Origin: Tuctoria greenei
Taxonomy: Eukaryota; Streptophyta; Magnoliopsida; Poales; Poaceae
Length of the DNA: 64,000 nucleotides
Reading direction: 5' to 3'
Assembly: GCA_036927565.1 (NCBI GenBank)
Contig: JAYESD010000003.1
Location: 97,759,591-97,823,590 of the forward strand
Shown here: one piece after another, positions 54,967 to 64,000 of the stretch
Layout of the letters: the number at the start of each line of letters is the position of its first letter
Numbering within the stretch: the stretch's first letter is position 1
Program-made: the position numbers and the translations under genes
Notes under the pieces: generated by a model
The model's database searches: none
Seen by the model: only the letters and a program-made list of their open reading frames with translations
Told to the model about the DNA's origin: nothing

Positions 54967-56156
54967 TGTTGACGTTTCAAATGTCATAGATAAAAATCCG
55001 CAAGCCCACGGAAACTGTCATGTAGCACTTCACCTCAAAGAGTATTCCCAAGAGTATCGAGTCCAAAGAACGTGTGTGCTAATCTTACGAACTAATTCAC
55101 CCAAGGACACAAAGTTGTTTGGTAGGCAAGGAACAGAGAGTAATTCAAAGTATTGATTCTAATTCAAAGGAATTTGCGGTAGCTGTTTCCTTCTGTCACA
55201 GGTTTACCCCTAGCAACACTAGGACCACTCCTGCCAAGAGCCTATAGCATAGCCGAACATGGAGGATTACTAAGAACAGATAGGACTGTCACCACATACT
55301 GCCTACCTCTTCAATCTGTGGGTCTACGAGATATTCACTGGTGATTTCCAACCTAAGCACCACGCTTACGTTCTAAATCACTACTCTAGTTGTTTCGAAC
55401 ACTAAGCTATAACTAGAGCCTTTAATGAATTAAAGCAATGAACCCACAATTAACTACTTGTGCAAACTACATCAAGCTTGAAACAAATTCACAAAGACTT
55501 ACTTGATTTTGAATCAAACCTTTGTAGGGGTACAAGTGTAGAAGAGGGACTTGACAAGTCCAAGCCTCCTTCTCCTAGACTCTTCACCACACTTTTCTTC
55601 TACTTGGCAGCCTCTAGGACTACTCTAAACTTTAGGAGTGGTATTCTATTCTCAACTTTTGGTGTGTGTATGTGTGAAAGTGAGGTGTGGGGTGCTATTT
55701 ATAACTAGAGAAGGGTCGGTTCTCACCATCAAAAGCGCGTAAATTAGTCTTCATCGTGATCAGGGCACAACAGGGAGTCGACACGTGGAAGCTGATCGAG
55801 CTAGAGCTAGGAAGGCATCAGCCGAACCCCCTAGTCGGCTGAACAGAAAGTTAGACCAATTCCAGTGGGCTTCCTCGGGGTGACTTCCAAGTGGGTCCCA
55901 TTGACTAATATGGGTGATATAATGTTGGATGGCCTTGGATACATATGTTTGTGGGCCATTTTATCCATATGGTGCCACGTGTCATCGCCTGATCCGTCAA
56001 AATCCTATTTAATGCGTTACTCCCTGCATGTCTTGGTATTTTTGGGTATAAATTCACCTGCATACAAATACACACAACCACTATGTAGTGTTTCTCTTTT
56101 GTGCACATTATAAGGTGAATTGACAGTCTAAATATGGCACTTAAGGACTGCCAACA
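54967..56156 (-). repeat. 3' LTR of Athila-like copy B
   Basis: 1190 bp from TGTTGACGTT to GGACTGCCAACA, aligning with LTR A (23518-24751). TATA box on the minus strand at 55695-55703. The palindrome region of LTR A survives here as CTAGTCGGCTGAAC. It is followed by a 21-base C run (56158-56178) in place of the purine tract. Confidence 0.85.
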
Positions 56157-56680
56157 ACCCCCCCCCCCCCCCCCCCCCACACACACTTAGTCCTTTGCTC
56201 GTCCTCGAGTGAAGACAAGAAGAAGAACAAATGTGATGCCATAAATTTCCTATAAATTAGAAAATGAGAGTACTAGATATTTCAACTCATATCTCAATTC
56301 ATGAATTCCCTCTTTAGAATGTGCCTACCACATCAATCTTGAGTGTTTCAAGAGTGGAATGGTTGGAATGTAGTTCCCTTGGATCTTCTCCTGCCGAAAT
56401 GATTTGACAATTTGCTATATTCGAAAAGTCAAAAAACAATTGTATTTATCACTCATTTGGAATCTCTCAATTCTCTCAGGATGTTTTGATCCTCACCTTG
56501 ACATGTTTCACAAATTTTGTCCCTATACTAAATATGACTATATTTGGAGCTTGGTAGGGATAAATGTGGCACACATTGTAATCCATATATTACTAAGTCA
56601 TTGATCCTATGAGAGACTTATGCAACAAACAATTTGACAAGAAAATGCTTGTGCACATTAATGGAATGGATAAATGTGGA

Positions 56681-57544
56681 TGATGAGTAGGTTTAGGCCC
56701 GATCTTCCGAAAGCTATGTCGATTGGGGTGGAGAACTCGACGTTGATGATCCGTGGCACTCGAGCGGTTCGAGTACCCCTGCAATCACTACACCACGGCT
56801 CCGTTGGTTATCAACCGTGCTGCACACGCTTGACCTCGCCAAGAAGGCTAATCCCTGCAAGTGCAATCGAGAACACGAGCAAGAACGTAGAAGACACGAT
56901 CGGAAATCGCGAAATTGGGGTCTCACAAACCGTAGAACGGCGATATTATTGATCTAAGCAAAACCCACCGAATATGACCGGCGGCTGCAGTATTTATAGG
57001 CTAGGGTTCGACCAAAACACGATTAGATGCGTCCCTAATGGACTCTTACGGGATACAAGGCCCAAAGGCCCGATTCGGTGGCGCAGCACTGGACAGAAAT
57101 CTGGACTCGACTTGTTTCGACGATTTCCAATGACTCCGCAGGAATTTTGAGGTGGGACCAGAACCATTGGAAATTTTATCTTCTCCTCTTTCCGTGCATA
57201 TGTAGAATGTCGAAAACGGAGTCCGTATGCCTCCTGGGCGTCTGTTTTAAGATGGACTGCTCCTGGACTCCGAGTTGAACTCGAGTCCGAGTTGTAAACT
57301 GTTTCCATCTACTTGTGGACGTCCCAGGTGGTTCTCCACGCTCCCAAGGCCTCCTTCCTTCACTTGTTGATCTTTTCCATTATTCCTAATAACAATTAAA
57401 TCATCACATAGCAATCTATTCTCAAACTCACATGCAAAAGAAGTTAAGAACGAATTCACCTGTTGATTTAATAACCGTGCCCGTGCTCTTGTGATTGGTC
57501 CTTGCAGTTCAATGCGCGTCTCTGCTGTTGTGATGTCCTCATCA
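56681..57544 (-). mobile_element. Solo LTR of another gypsy family, 5-bp target duplication
   Basis: 864 bp starting TGATGAG and ending CTCATCA (7-bp inverted termini), flanked by GTGGA on both sides (56676-56680, 57545-57549). Copy A has the uninterrupted site (TATGGACTCCATG). A TATA box lies on the minus strand at 56991-57000 (CCTATAAATA). The first part, read on minus, carries a frame with GPITRARARLLNQQVNSFL, a peptide seen at the C-terminus of some grass gypsy polyproteins. Confidence 0.9.
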
Positions 57545-57555
57545 GTGGACTCCAT
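57247..57555 (-). pseudogene. Polyprotein C-terminal tail encoded in the solo LTR
   Basis: 102 codons open on minus. The initial residues lie in flanking DNA. From about 57540 the frame reads EDITTAETRIELQGPITRAR, then ARLLNQQVNSFLTSFACEFE and NRLLCDDLIVIRNNG. The ITRARA motif is familiar from grass gypsy elements whose pol frame runs into the U3 of the 3' LTR. With no pol left it is a remnant. Confidence 0.6.
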
Positions 57556-57574
57556 GGTTTTCTCTAAGGATGGA

Positions 57575-57652
57575 ACATGGCTACTTTTTCTCTCTGTTTT
57601 TTTGGCATACTTCCTCTTTTGAAGAGTAGATGCTTATTTTTTGTAGCCATGT
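57575..57652 (-). other. Conserved 3'-region stem-loop, copy B
   Basis: ACATGGCTAC (57575-57584) and GTAGCCATGT (57643-57652) enclose a 58-base pyrimidine-rich loop on +, purine-rich on the element strand. It is the same structure as in copies A and C. Confidence 0.8.
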
Positions 57653-58824
57653 CTTCTACTCCTTTTTATTTTTCTAGAGAGCTTTTGATACCCATGATGT
57701 ATGGAGTTTCTTTATTGGATGGATGAATGGTGGATGCAAATTCTCAATGTTAGATTTTTTTGCATGAATAGGGTGCACAAGGATTTCTAAGTCAAAAGTT
57801 CATGCATGTCACTCAGTTGGGTCACGAGTTTGACAAAGTTCATTGAAAAGCAAAGTGGCATATGCATGTGGTTTTCAATAAGTGTATCACATGGCCTTGG
57901 TGAGTATTTTAGATTTCCAATGAGAGAGTCAGGCAAAGTTCAAGACTCAACTTTTTGCAAACATCAAAACCAATTTCAAAAAAAGAGATATCTCCTCGAA
58001 TAACTCATTTACCATATCACACTAGTCAAATACTTTGATGACGTGTTTTTCCTACTTTAATTGTGGTAATCACAAAAGACAATAAATTGAAATATAAATA
58101 ATTCAAATTTTCAGTTGAAGCAAATTTTGACTACCATGTTTTAATTTAAGTGTTGAGTTGATTTTCTTCAAATATTCAGTTTTAAATAGGAAATTAACTT
58201 AAATAGCAAGGTAGCACATATATTCAGAGATAAGAGATCCAAACCAAATTTGTGGAGCGAAACAAAGCCGTGTGGGGCCCACATCGGGTAGGCCGACCAG
58301 GGATTTCGGCTGACTCCCTTCTGGCCTCTTTGTTTATTTCTTTTGACGTGTTGAGTCGTATGTTTGGTTGCCACGTGTTTCGGGATGCAACACTAGTTTT
58401 GCACGTCGAGATTTCTCGATTTGGGGTGCCTCCCTCATACTTGTTCCCTGAATTCATTATTCAAGAAAAAAAACTATAGAGGAGAACTTTACCGGGTTAG
58501 ATGAACCGGTAAGTTCACTTTATTGAATTCAAAATATTGGGGATGCTTACATTATTCAATCTAAACTTGAGGAATAAAAATTTGGAATAAAACTAAACTT
58601 AAACTAGTAAGCATCCTATATTGTCGGGACATTTAAACTATGGTCCGTTGTAGGTGTCAGGCTCCCCAACAGCATTGCATAAACGCTGCAGCTTGACGCT
58701 CATGCCACGGTGAACGCCGTCAATCTCCTCCTTGAGGGAGATGAGTTCATCCTTCAGCTTTGCCCTTTTGATGCGCCCTTCAGCCACTAGATCAGATGGT
58801 TTTTGTTCTCCAAACGGAGAGAAG

Positions 58825-59472
58825 CTAACTTCTTAGAAAGTTGTGCCACTTTAGGGGAACGAGAAGATTTCCCGTCGCTGTCCTCAAATTGTCCAGTGGC
58901 CATCTGATGGAAGGTGGCGAGAGGTGACACCTAATCTTGGAGGGCGACGAGCCCGTCGACTCCTCCATCGCCAAATTATACACGCACTTGAAAAAGCCTT
59001 TTGCATAGCCTCCCTTAGTCTTGCGCATCCCGCGGATAATAAGGCGGTCTCCCATATGCTCAGGCGAGGAACACGTAGGTGACATATAGTGGTGGCTCAC
59101 TACGTCACCGTCCTTGGTCTTCAGGGTGTTCAAAAACTCCTTGTCAGGCTGCAGCTTTGAGAGAGACTGATCTTTTACGAGAAAAAGACGGGTCTTGACT
59201 GGCTTAAGGCCAGCCACAGTTGGACGACGTGCAGGTGTCATCGACTTCATGGGCATCCTCTGAGGGGAGAGCGATCGTGCAGCACCACGAGGTGTGGTGC
59301 TACGCCCACATAGAGTCATTGTCGGTGGCGGTATCATGGCGAAAGGTTTAGCATCTAGTGCCATGATGGACTCTAAAGCAAGATTGGTGTTGTTATTGGC
59401 CGGTACAATGTCTCCGCTCATGTTGATTGTTGAGCTAGAGGAGGCATCAGGGACAATCTTCTTCTCGGCCAT
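58825..59472 (-). pseudogene. Athila-like post-pol ORF, copy B
   Basis: 215 codons from the ATG at 59472 (MAEKKIVPDASSSSTINMSG). Collinear with copy A's ORF at 26325-27209: MIPPPTMTLCGRS, GLKPVKTRLFLVKDQSLSKL, KGGYAKGFFKCVYNLAMEES. A frame change near 58830 separates the coiled-coil end, which continues out of frame to about 58640. Confidence 0.6.
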
Positions 59473-59957
59473 GACTTAGATGGATGGAACAAGAGATGAA
59501 TATTTTTGTTGGAGGTGCAAGGTTCCCTTCTCTATTCTCGTCAATAAATAAGCGGGGAAGACACGATAGCACCAAAAATATTGTTTGAATACGTCGGGAG
59601 AGTCTGCACGAGAAAATAGAGCGTCAGCAGCGCGAAGGGGGAGCCGGCCGAATCTAGGGTCTGACTGGACCCTTTCTGGCTCTGCTCGAGCCAGAATTTC
59701 ATGGGTCGACTTAATGGGCCCCATAGATGATTAATTATATGGGCCCATCAGTTCAACGTGAGGATTTTAGACAGAATTTAAAGAAACAACATGAAAATCA
59801 GTAATATTTATTACGTCGATTTCTTTTCTGCCTCCTCCTCCTTGGATTCAAGAAATAATTTGAGTCCGTGCCCATTCACTTTGAATAGATAACAATCATC
59901 ACTTTGGAGTGTGATTGCTCCATGGGATGAGGTTTCTATTGCAGTGAAGGGTCCTTC
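59473..59957 (-). other. Spacer and integrase tail, copy B
   Basis: 59820-59957 aligns with the end of copy A's integrase (LFKVNG...FLESQEDEAKK-like text, in another frame). 59473-59820 is non-coding and carries decayed CGGCCGA motifs near 59645. Confidence 0.5.
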
Positions 59958-60669
59958 TCATTTACTTCTAAGCTTCCCATGTCCGAAGAGTTTAACCCTA
60001 GAGTTGAAGAGTAAAACTTTATATCCAGGTTTGAATTCTTTTGGTGTAATTCTCTTATCGTGCCATCTTTTGGTTCTTTCCTTGTAGATTTTGGCACTAT
60101 GATACACCTTATCTCTCTGTTCTTCTAACTCTGAAATTTGCTTGAATCGGTGTTTTCTGGCTTCATGGAGGTCCATGTTCCACCGCTTGATCCCCCAATA
60201 GGCTCTATGTTCCAATTCTATAGGAAGATGACAAGTCTTCCCATAGACAAGTTGCAATGGAGACATGCCGATGGGTGTTTTGTAGGCGGTACAGTAGGCC
60301 CAATGAGTCGCGTAGCTTATGCTTCCATCCCATTTCCATTTCCAAGACGATCTTTTGCAAAATATTCTTAATTTGATTATTAGATGTTTTTGCTTGACTA
60401 CGTGATTGTGGGTGGTATGGAGTAGCAATGTTATGCTGGACACCAAGCTCCCTCAAAAAGTCTCAGAAGGTCTTATCTATGAAATGAGACCCTCCATCAC
60501 TTATCACCATACGGGGAGTGCCAAAGCATGGAAAAATGATCTCATGGAATATTTTCCTAGCTTGCTTGGAATCAACATTTTTGCATGGCAAGGCTTCTAC
60601 CCATTTTGACACATAATCTATGGCTACCAGGATATACTCACAATGATAGGACATAGGGAAAGGTCTCAT
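59958..60669 (-). pseudogene. pol: Athila-like integrase, copy B
   Basis: Read leftwards: YILVAIDYVSKWVEALPCKN (60640), FGTPRMVISDGGSHFIDKTF with core Asp residues, ATPYHPQSRSQAKTSNNQIK and the region of the final Glu, then AYCTAYKTPIGMSPLQLVYG and KERTKRWHDKRITPKEF. Three frames are used, broken near 60460 and 60445. Confidence 0.85.
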
Positions 60670-61790
60670 GAAATCAATACCTTAAACATCAAATAATTCC
60701 ACTTGGAGGTTATATGTTTGGGGAATCGCATTGCGAGCGGAGATTCCTTCATGCTTCTAGCATTTCCAACATCTGCGAATGAATTCTTTTGTGTCTTCAT
60801 ACATAGAAGGCCTATAGAATCCACTCTGTCAGATCTTCGTCTGGGTACGGTAAACACCGTAATGGCCACCATAGGGGCTAGCATGGCATTTCTCAATAAT
60901 CTTGGTGCCTTCGATTGATGGGATGCACCTTCTAAGAAGGCCATTGGTACAAACTCCATAGAGGTATGGGTCATCCCAAAGGTGTCTACTACTCTCATAA
61001 ATGAGTTTTTTTTGTTTTCCCCTGGTGGTACGTATCCTGTGACCATGAAATTCATGATATCCACATACCAAGGGTGAGAGTCAGTCACCTTGAGAAGCAT
61101 ATCATTTGGTAGGAAGTCATTGATAGGAATGTCCATGGTTTGTGTGACTTCCATACGTGAGAGATAATCTGCAACGGAATTCTCTCCTTTCTTACCCTTG
61201 ATTTCTAAGTCAAATTCTTGGAGTAGAAGAATCCACCAGATTAGCCTAGGTTTAGCATCTTTTTTGGTGAGCAAGTACTTGAAAGCATCATGGTCTGTGT
61301 AGACTATGACCTTGGCTCCAACCAAATAGGACCTAAACTTATCAATAGCAAAAACTACAGCCAAGAGCTCTTTCTCGGTTGTGGCATAATTGAGTTGAGC
61401 TCCTGTCAGAGTTTTACTAGCGTAGGCTATTGCATGATGTTTTTATCTTTGTTTTGGCCTAGGACCGCACCAACAGCAAAATCACTAACATCACACATGA
61501 TTTCGAATGGCAGCATCCAATCAGAAGGTTTGATGATTGGAGCTGAGATGAGTGCCTTTTTTAGTGTATCAAATAATTTAAGGCATTCATTGTCGAAATC
61601 AAATGGAGCTTCCTTATCTAGTAGGTTGGTGAGGGGTCTAGCGACTTCTAAGAAATCCTTGATGAATTGTTGCTAGAACCCCGCATGACCTAAAAAGCTG
61701 CAGATTCCCTTAACATTGATAGGAGGTGGAAGTTTTTCAATAACTTCAATTTTTGCTTTGTCCACCTCTATCCCTCTCTCATACACTAAG
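60670..61790 (-). pseudogene. pol: Athila-like RNase H and integrase zinc region, copy B
   Basis: AVVFAIDKFRSYLVGAKVIV, YTDHDAFKYLLTKKDAKPRL, QEFDLEIKGKKGENSVADYL: RNase H C-terminus and connection. Downstream, in shifted frames near 60900-60760, lie HASPYGGHYGVYRTQTKI and Cys/His text of the integrase zinc finger. 61365-61790 carries the decayed start of RNase H. Confidence 0.8.
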
Positions 61791-61792
61791 TG

Positions 61793-62500
61793 TCAAAGAA
61801 TTATGCCTTCACGGATCATGAAATGACACTTTTCCCAATTAAGTAATGGGTCCTTCTCTTGGCATCTTTGTAATGCCTTGTCTAAGTTCTCCAGACAAGG
61901 ATCAAAAGCTTTACTATAGATTGATAAATTTTCCATGAAAACTTCCATGATTTCCTCAATCATGTCGGAAAAGATAGGCATCATACACCTTTGAGAAGAG
62001 TCAGGAGCATTACACAGTCCAACAGACATACACCGGTAGACATAAGTTACGTAAGGACATGTGAATGTGGTCTTACTTTGATCGTCAGGATTGATTGGGA
62101 TTTGATGATAACCCGAATACCCATCAAGGAAACAAAAGTAAGAGTATTTTGCCAACCGCTCTAACATCTCATCGATGAAGGGCAGTGGAAAATGATCCTT
62201 CCTTGTAGCCTTGTTAAATTTCCAGTAGTCAATGCACATCGTCCATCTTGTGACGGTTTGTTGAGGAATTAATTCATTCTTCTCATTCTAAACGATCGTC
62301 ATACCTCCCTTCTTAGGCACTACTTGAACTGGGTTGACCCATTCACTATGAGGGACAGTGTAAATAATCCCAACACGCAAAAGTTTCAAAACTTCTTTCT
62401 TGACAATTTCTTGCATCGCATTATTCAATCGCCTTTGAGGTTCCCTTAAGGGGACACTCTCGGGGTTAGTAGGAATGCGATGTGAGCGCTGGTCAAATCC
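61793..62500 (-). pseudogene. pol: Athila-like reverse transcriptase, copy B
   Basis: CIDYWKFNKATRKDHFPLPF, FCFLDGYSGYHQIPINPDDQ and CMSVGLCNAPDSSQRCM identify gypsy RT. The catalytic box reads FMENLSIYS where relatives have FMDDFSVYG, so both Asp of the DD pair are lost. The RT N-terminus extends right to about 62460 in a broken frame (PSMSHLVVPGLK-type text not clearly readable). Confidence 0.8.
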
Positions 62501-62588
62501 CTTTGAGATCCTCTAGTGAATAGCCAAAAATAGATCTATGCTTTTCTAGCATGGCTATGAGTTCAGTGTCTCATCATTTGAAAGCTTG

Positions 62589-63430
62589 TCACTTATGATG
62601 GCAGGGGCTTTTGACAGGAGGTTTTGGGAAGAAATCTTCTTTTGGCAATTCAATTGCCTCCTGAAATTCATCCTCCTCTTGGATGAAATATTCTTCTCCT
62701 TCAATTTCAGGGGGTGCTAAGAATTGAAGGGTTCTAACCTCCTCTATTTGTTCATCTTGGATGGGAGATTCTACGGATGTGTTCTTTGAACGCAAAACAG
62801 GAATAGAGAACTTTCTCCCTCTGAGTTTGACATTGAGGTTTCCTTCCAAAGGAATTTCCATGAGAAATTTCTCAATGGGAATCCCAATCATAATGTCGAA
62901 ATCTTGGATTTTGAACACATAGATGTCTAGGATAGCCTCAATATATTTGTGTCTTACGGACACCTATTGCAAAACCCCGCATCCTTCAAGGATGTTTCCG
63001 AAAGAATCTCGAAAGGATTTACATGTTGGTGCCAATGGCACATCACCCAGAATGGCAAGAGCACAAGAATTAGAAATGCGATTTGTTATGTATAGGACCC
63101 TCATTTGTGTCCCTCTAATGAAATATAGTATGGTTGCCAAAGGTGAGGTCATCCGAAGGATTTCGGGTGACTGCTGAACTTCTGTAGTCCATTCTCTGCT
63201 TAGAATAGAGGTTAACTTCTTGACTGTCTATTGGACGAACACTCCATTAGGTGGGTCAGGTAGAGTTAGTGGCAATGATGGTTTCCTATGGCAACAGTAC
63301 TTCGACGTATTTCCAAAATCTTCAATATTTCTTCCTCGAAGTAGAAGGGAAACTCCGAAGGTTGAATTTCTTCTTACTTTATAGTTTTGGGTTCGGGAGA
63401 AGATTCCTCCGGCAAGGTTTGGGATAAGCA
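62589..63430 (-). pseudogene. pol: Athila-like protease region, copy B
   Basis: Two frames: 63152-62964 (SPLATILYFIRGTQMRVLYI, SCALAILGDVPLAPTCKSFR) and 62963-62589 (DIYVFKIQDFDIMIGIPIEK, then an acidic linker EEYFIQEEDEFQEAIELPKE). The IGIP and surrounding hydrophobic text match the retropepsin domain of this group; I could not place the D-S/T-G box with certainty. 63153-63430 is a decayed gag-protease linker. Confidence 0.55.
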
Positions 63431-64000
63431 AGGAATGGGTTCATCCTTGTTTATGGATTTATCCTCGCTTCTTAACACGTCTTCCTCTTGAGGAGGCTCA
63501 TTAAGATCCATAATGAAGGAACATTTTTTTAGAATTTGATCTAGAAGATTTTTGCCTTCTTTCGGCGTCTTATAGAGGAAAGATCTTCCAGCTGTAATGT
63601 CATGATTTGGGCAGACTCTTTGTTCAATCCCATGTAGAAGTGTTGCAAAAGTACCGGATCAAGGATGGACAAATCTTTGCCGGAATTTCTCAAAAGAGAA
63701 AATATATCCCAAGCTGCACCTATAGACTCCTTCCCATCTACTGGAAGCATAATACTTTCTTTAGTAAGGAAACAAGTCGAGCAATTGGTAAGAAAGCAAG
63801 ACAAAATCTATCTCGTAATTCATTCTAATTTCTGTTAGTCTTCCCCACGTCGTGGTCGTACCATTTTTTAGCTTTTCCTCGAGAGAAAAAGGAAATAACT
63901 TCCATTTGAGAGTTTCCTATGTCAGACCTTTGATTAGAAGGCATGACACAGTTGTTTGAATTCTCGTAGATGGTGGTAAGGGTTTTCACAATCCGTTCCT
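63431..64000 (-). pseudogene. gag: Athila-like gag (window-edge fragment), copy B
   Basis: Minus strand entering from the window edge: NPYHHLREFKQLCHAF, LSNGSYFLFLSR, then 63804-63541 with CSTCFLTKESIMLPVDGKES, LLQHFYMGLNKESAQIMTLQ. It corresponds to the retrotransposon gag core (usual text: LREF...LC, LKWKLFPFSL). Multiple frameshifts. The element continues beyond the window. Confidence 0.7.

Larger units (their letters stand above)
56157..58824 (-). other. 3' untranslated region of Athila-like copy B (with solo LTR insert)
   Basis: Collinear with copy A's 3' region (24752-26324). It contains the 21-base C run at 56158-56178, a solo LTR at 56681-57544, the conserved stem-loop at 57575-57652, a CGGCCGACC-like motif pair near 58285, and a decayed end of the post-pol frame (58640-58824). 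Confidence 0.65.

Overview
The window looks like heterochromatin of a grass (Poaceae) nuclear genome. It is almost entirely transposable-element sequence, stacked and broken, with two degraded host-gene fragments: an F-box-type protein of a kind common in grasses and the first exon of a Werner-like 3'-5' exonuclease. No rRNA, tRNA, CRISPR array or intact host gene was recognised. Family names rest on protein motifs read by eye, not on database searches.

Layout. 1-7775: a Tat-lineage Ty3/gypsy gag on the + strand is cut at about 1164 by a minus-strand Tat element. That element shows its 3' LTR (about 1164-2690, with seven tandem units, six of them carrying a G-box), an extra ORF antisense to pol (about 2762-5494) and an integrase fragment (6993-7775). 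7776-12697: the left half of a Tekay/Del-like gypsy element with a 2.8 kb LTR is inserted in that integrase. 12698-19841: a minus-strand Ty1/copia element is inserted in the Tekay reverse transcriptase region. 19842-21850: RT and RNase H of a Tat element on the same strand as the integrase, most simply the other half of the first Tat element. 21851-27978: two Athila-like gypsy copies (C on +, A on -) collide LTR to LTR. 27979-about 34600: a CACTA (En/Spm) element with a 20-unit subterminal array and a decayed TNP2 transposase. 34600-42480: low-copy-looking DNA with duplicated blocks, the F-box pseudogene, MITEs, an inverted repeat array and the exonuclease fragment. 42481-46249: a LINE (L1-type) ORF2 with a poly-A tail. 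46253-53413: a SIRE/Maximus-like copia element whose 3' LTR is replaced by a second copy of its own integrase/RT spacer (to 54023). 54967-64000: a further Athila-like element (copy B, -) carrying an 864 bp solo LTR of another gypsy family with a perfect 5 bp target duplication.

Nothing here is likely to encode a working protein. Every long reading frame is broken, and several catalytic sites are visibly lost: Tekay protease DSG to DSR, Tat RT YVDD to YVND, Athila B RT box to FMEN, and the LINE endonuclease Glu to Lys. Nonsense codons in the GC-rich Tat pieces and in the LINE are nearly all TAG, as expected for decay of methylated CAG (CHG) sites.

The most interesting signals are non-coding: a conserved stem-loop in the 3' region of all three Athila-like copies, the phased G-box array in the Tat LTR, and short perfect palindromes (CGGACTAGTCCG) repeated in the LTRs of two unrelated retrotransposon superfamilies.
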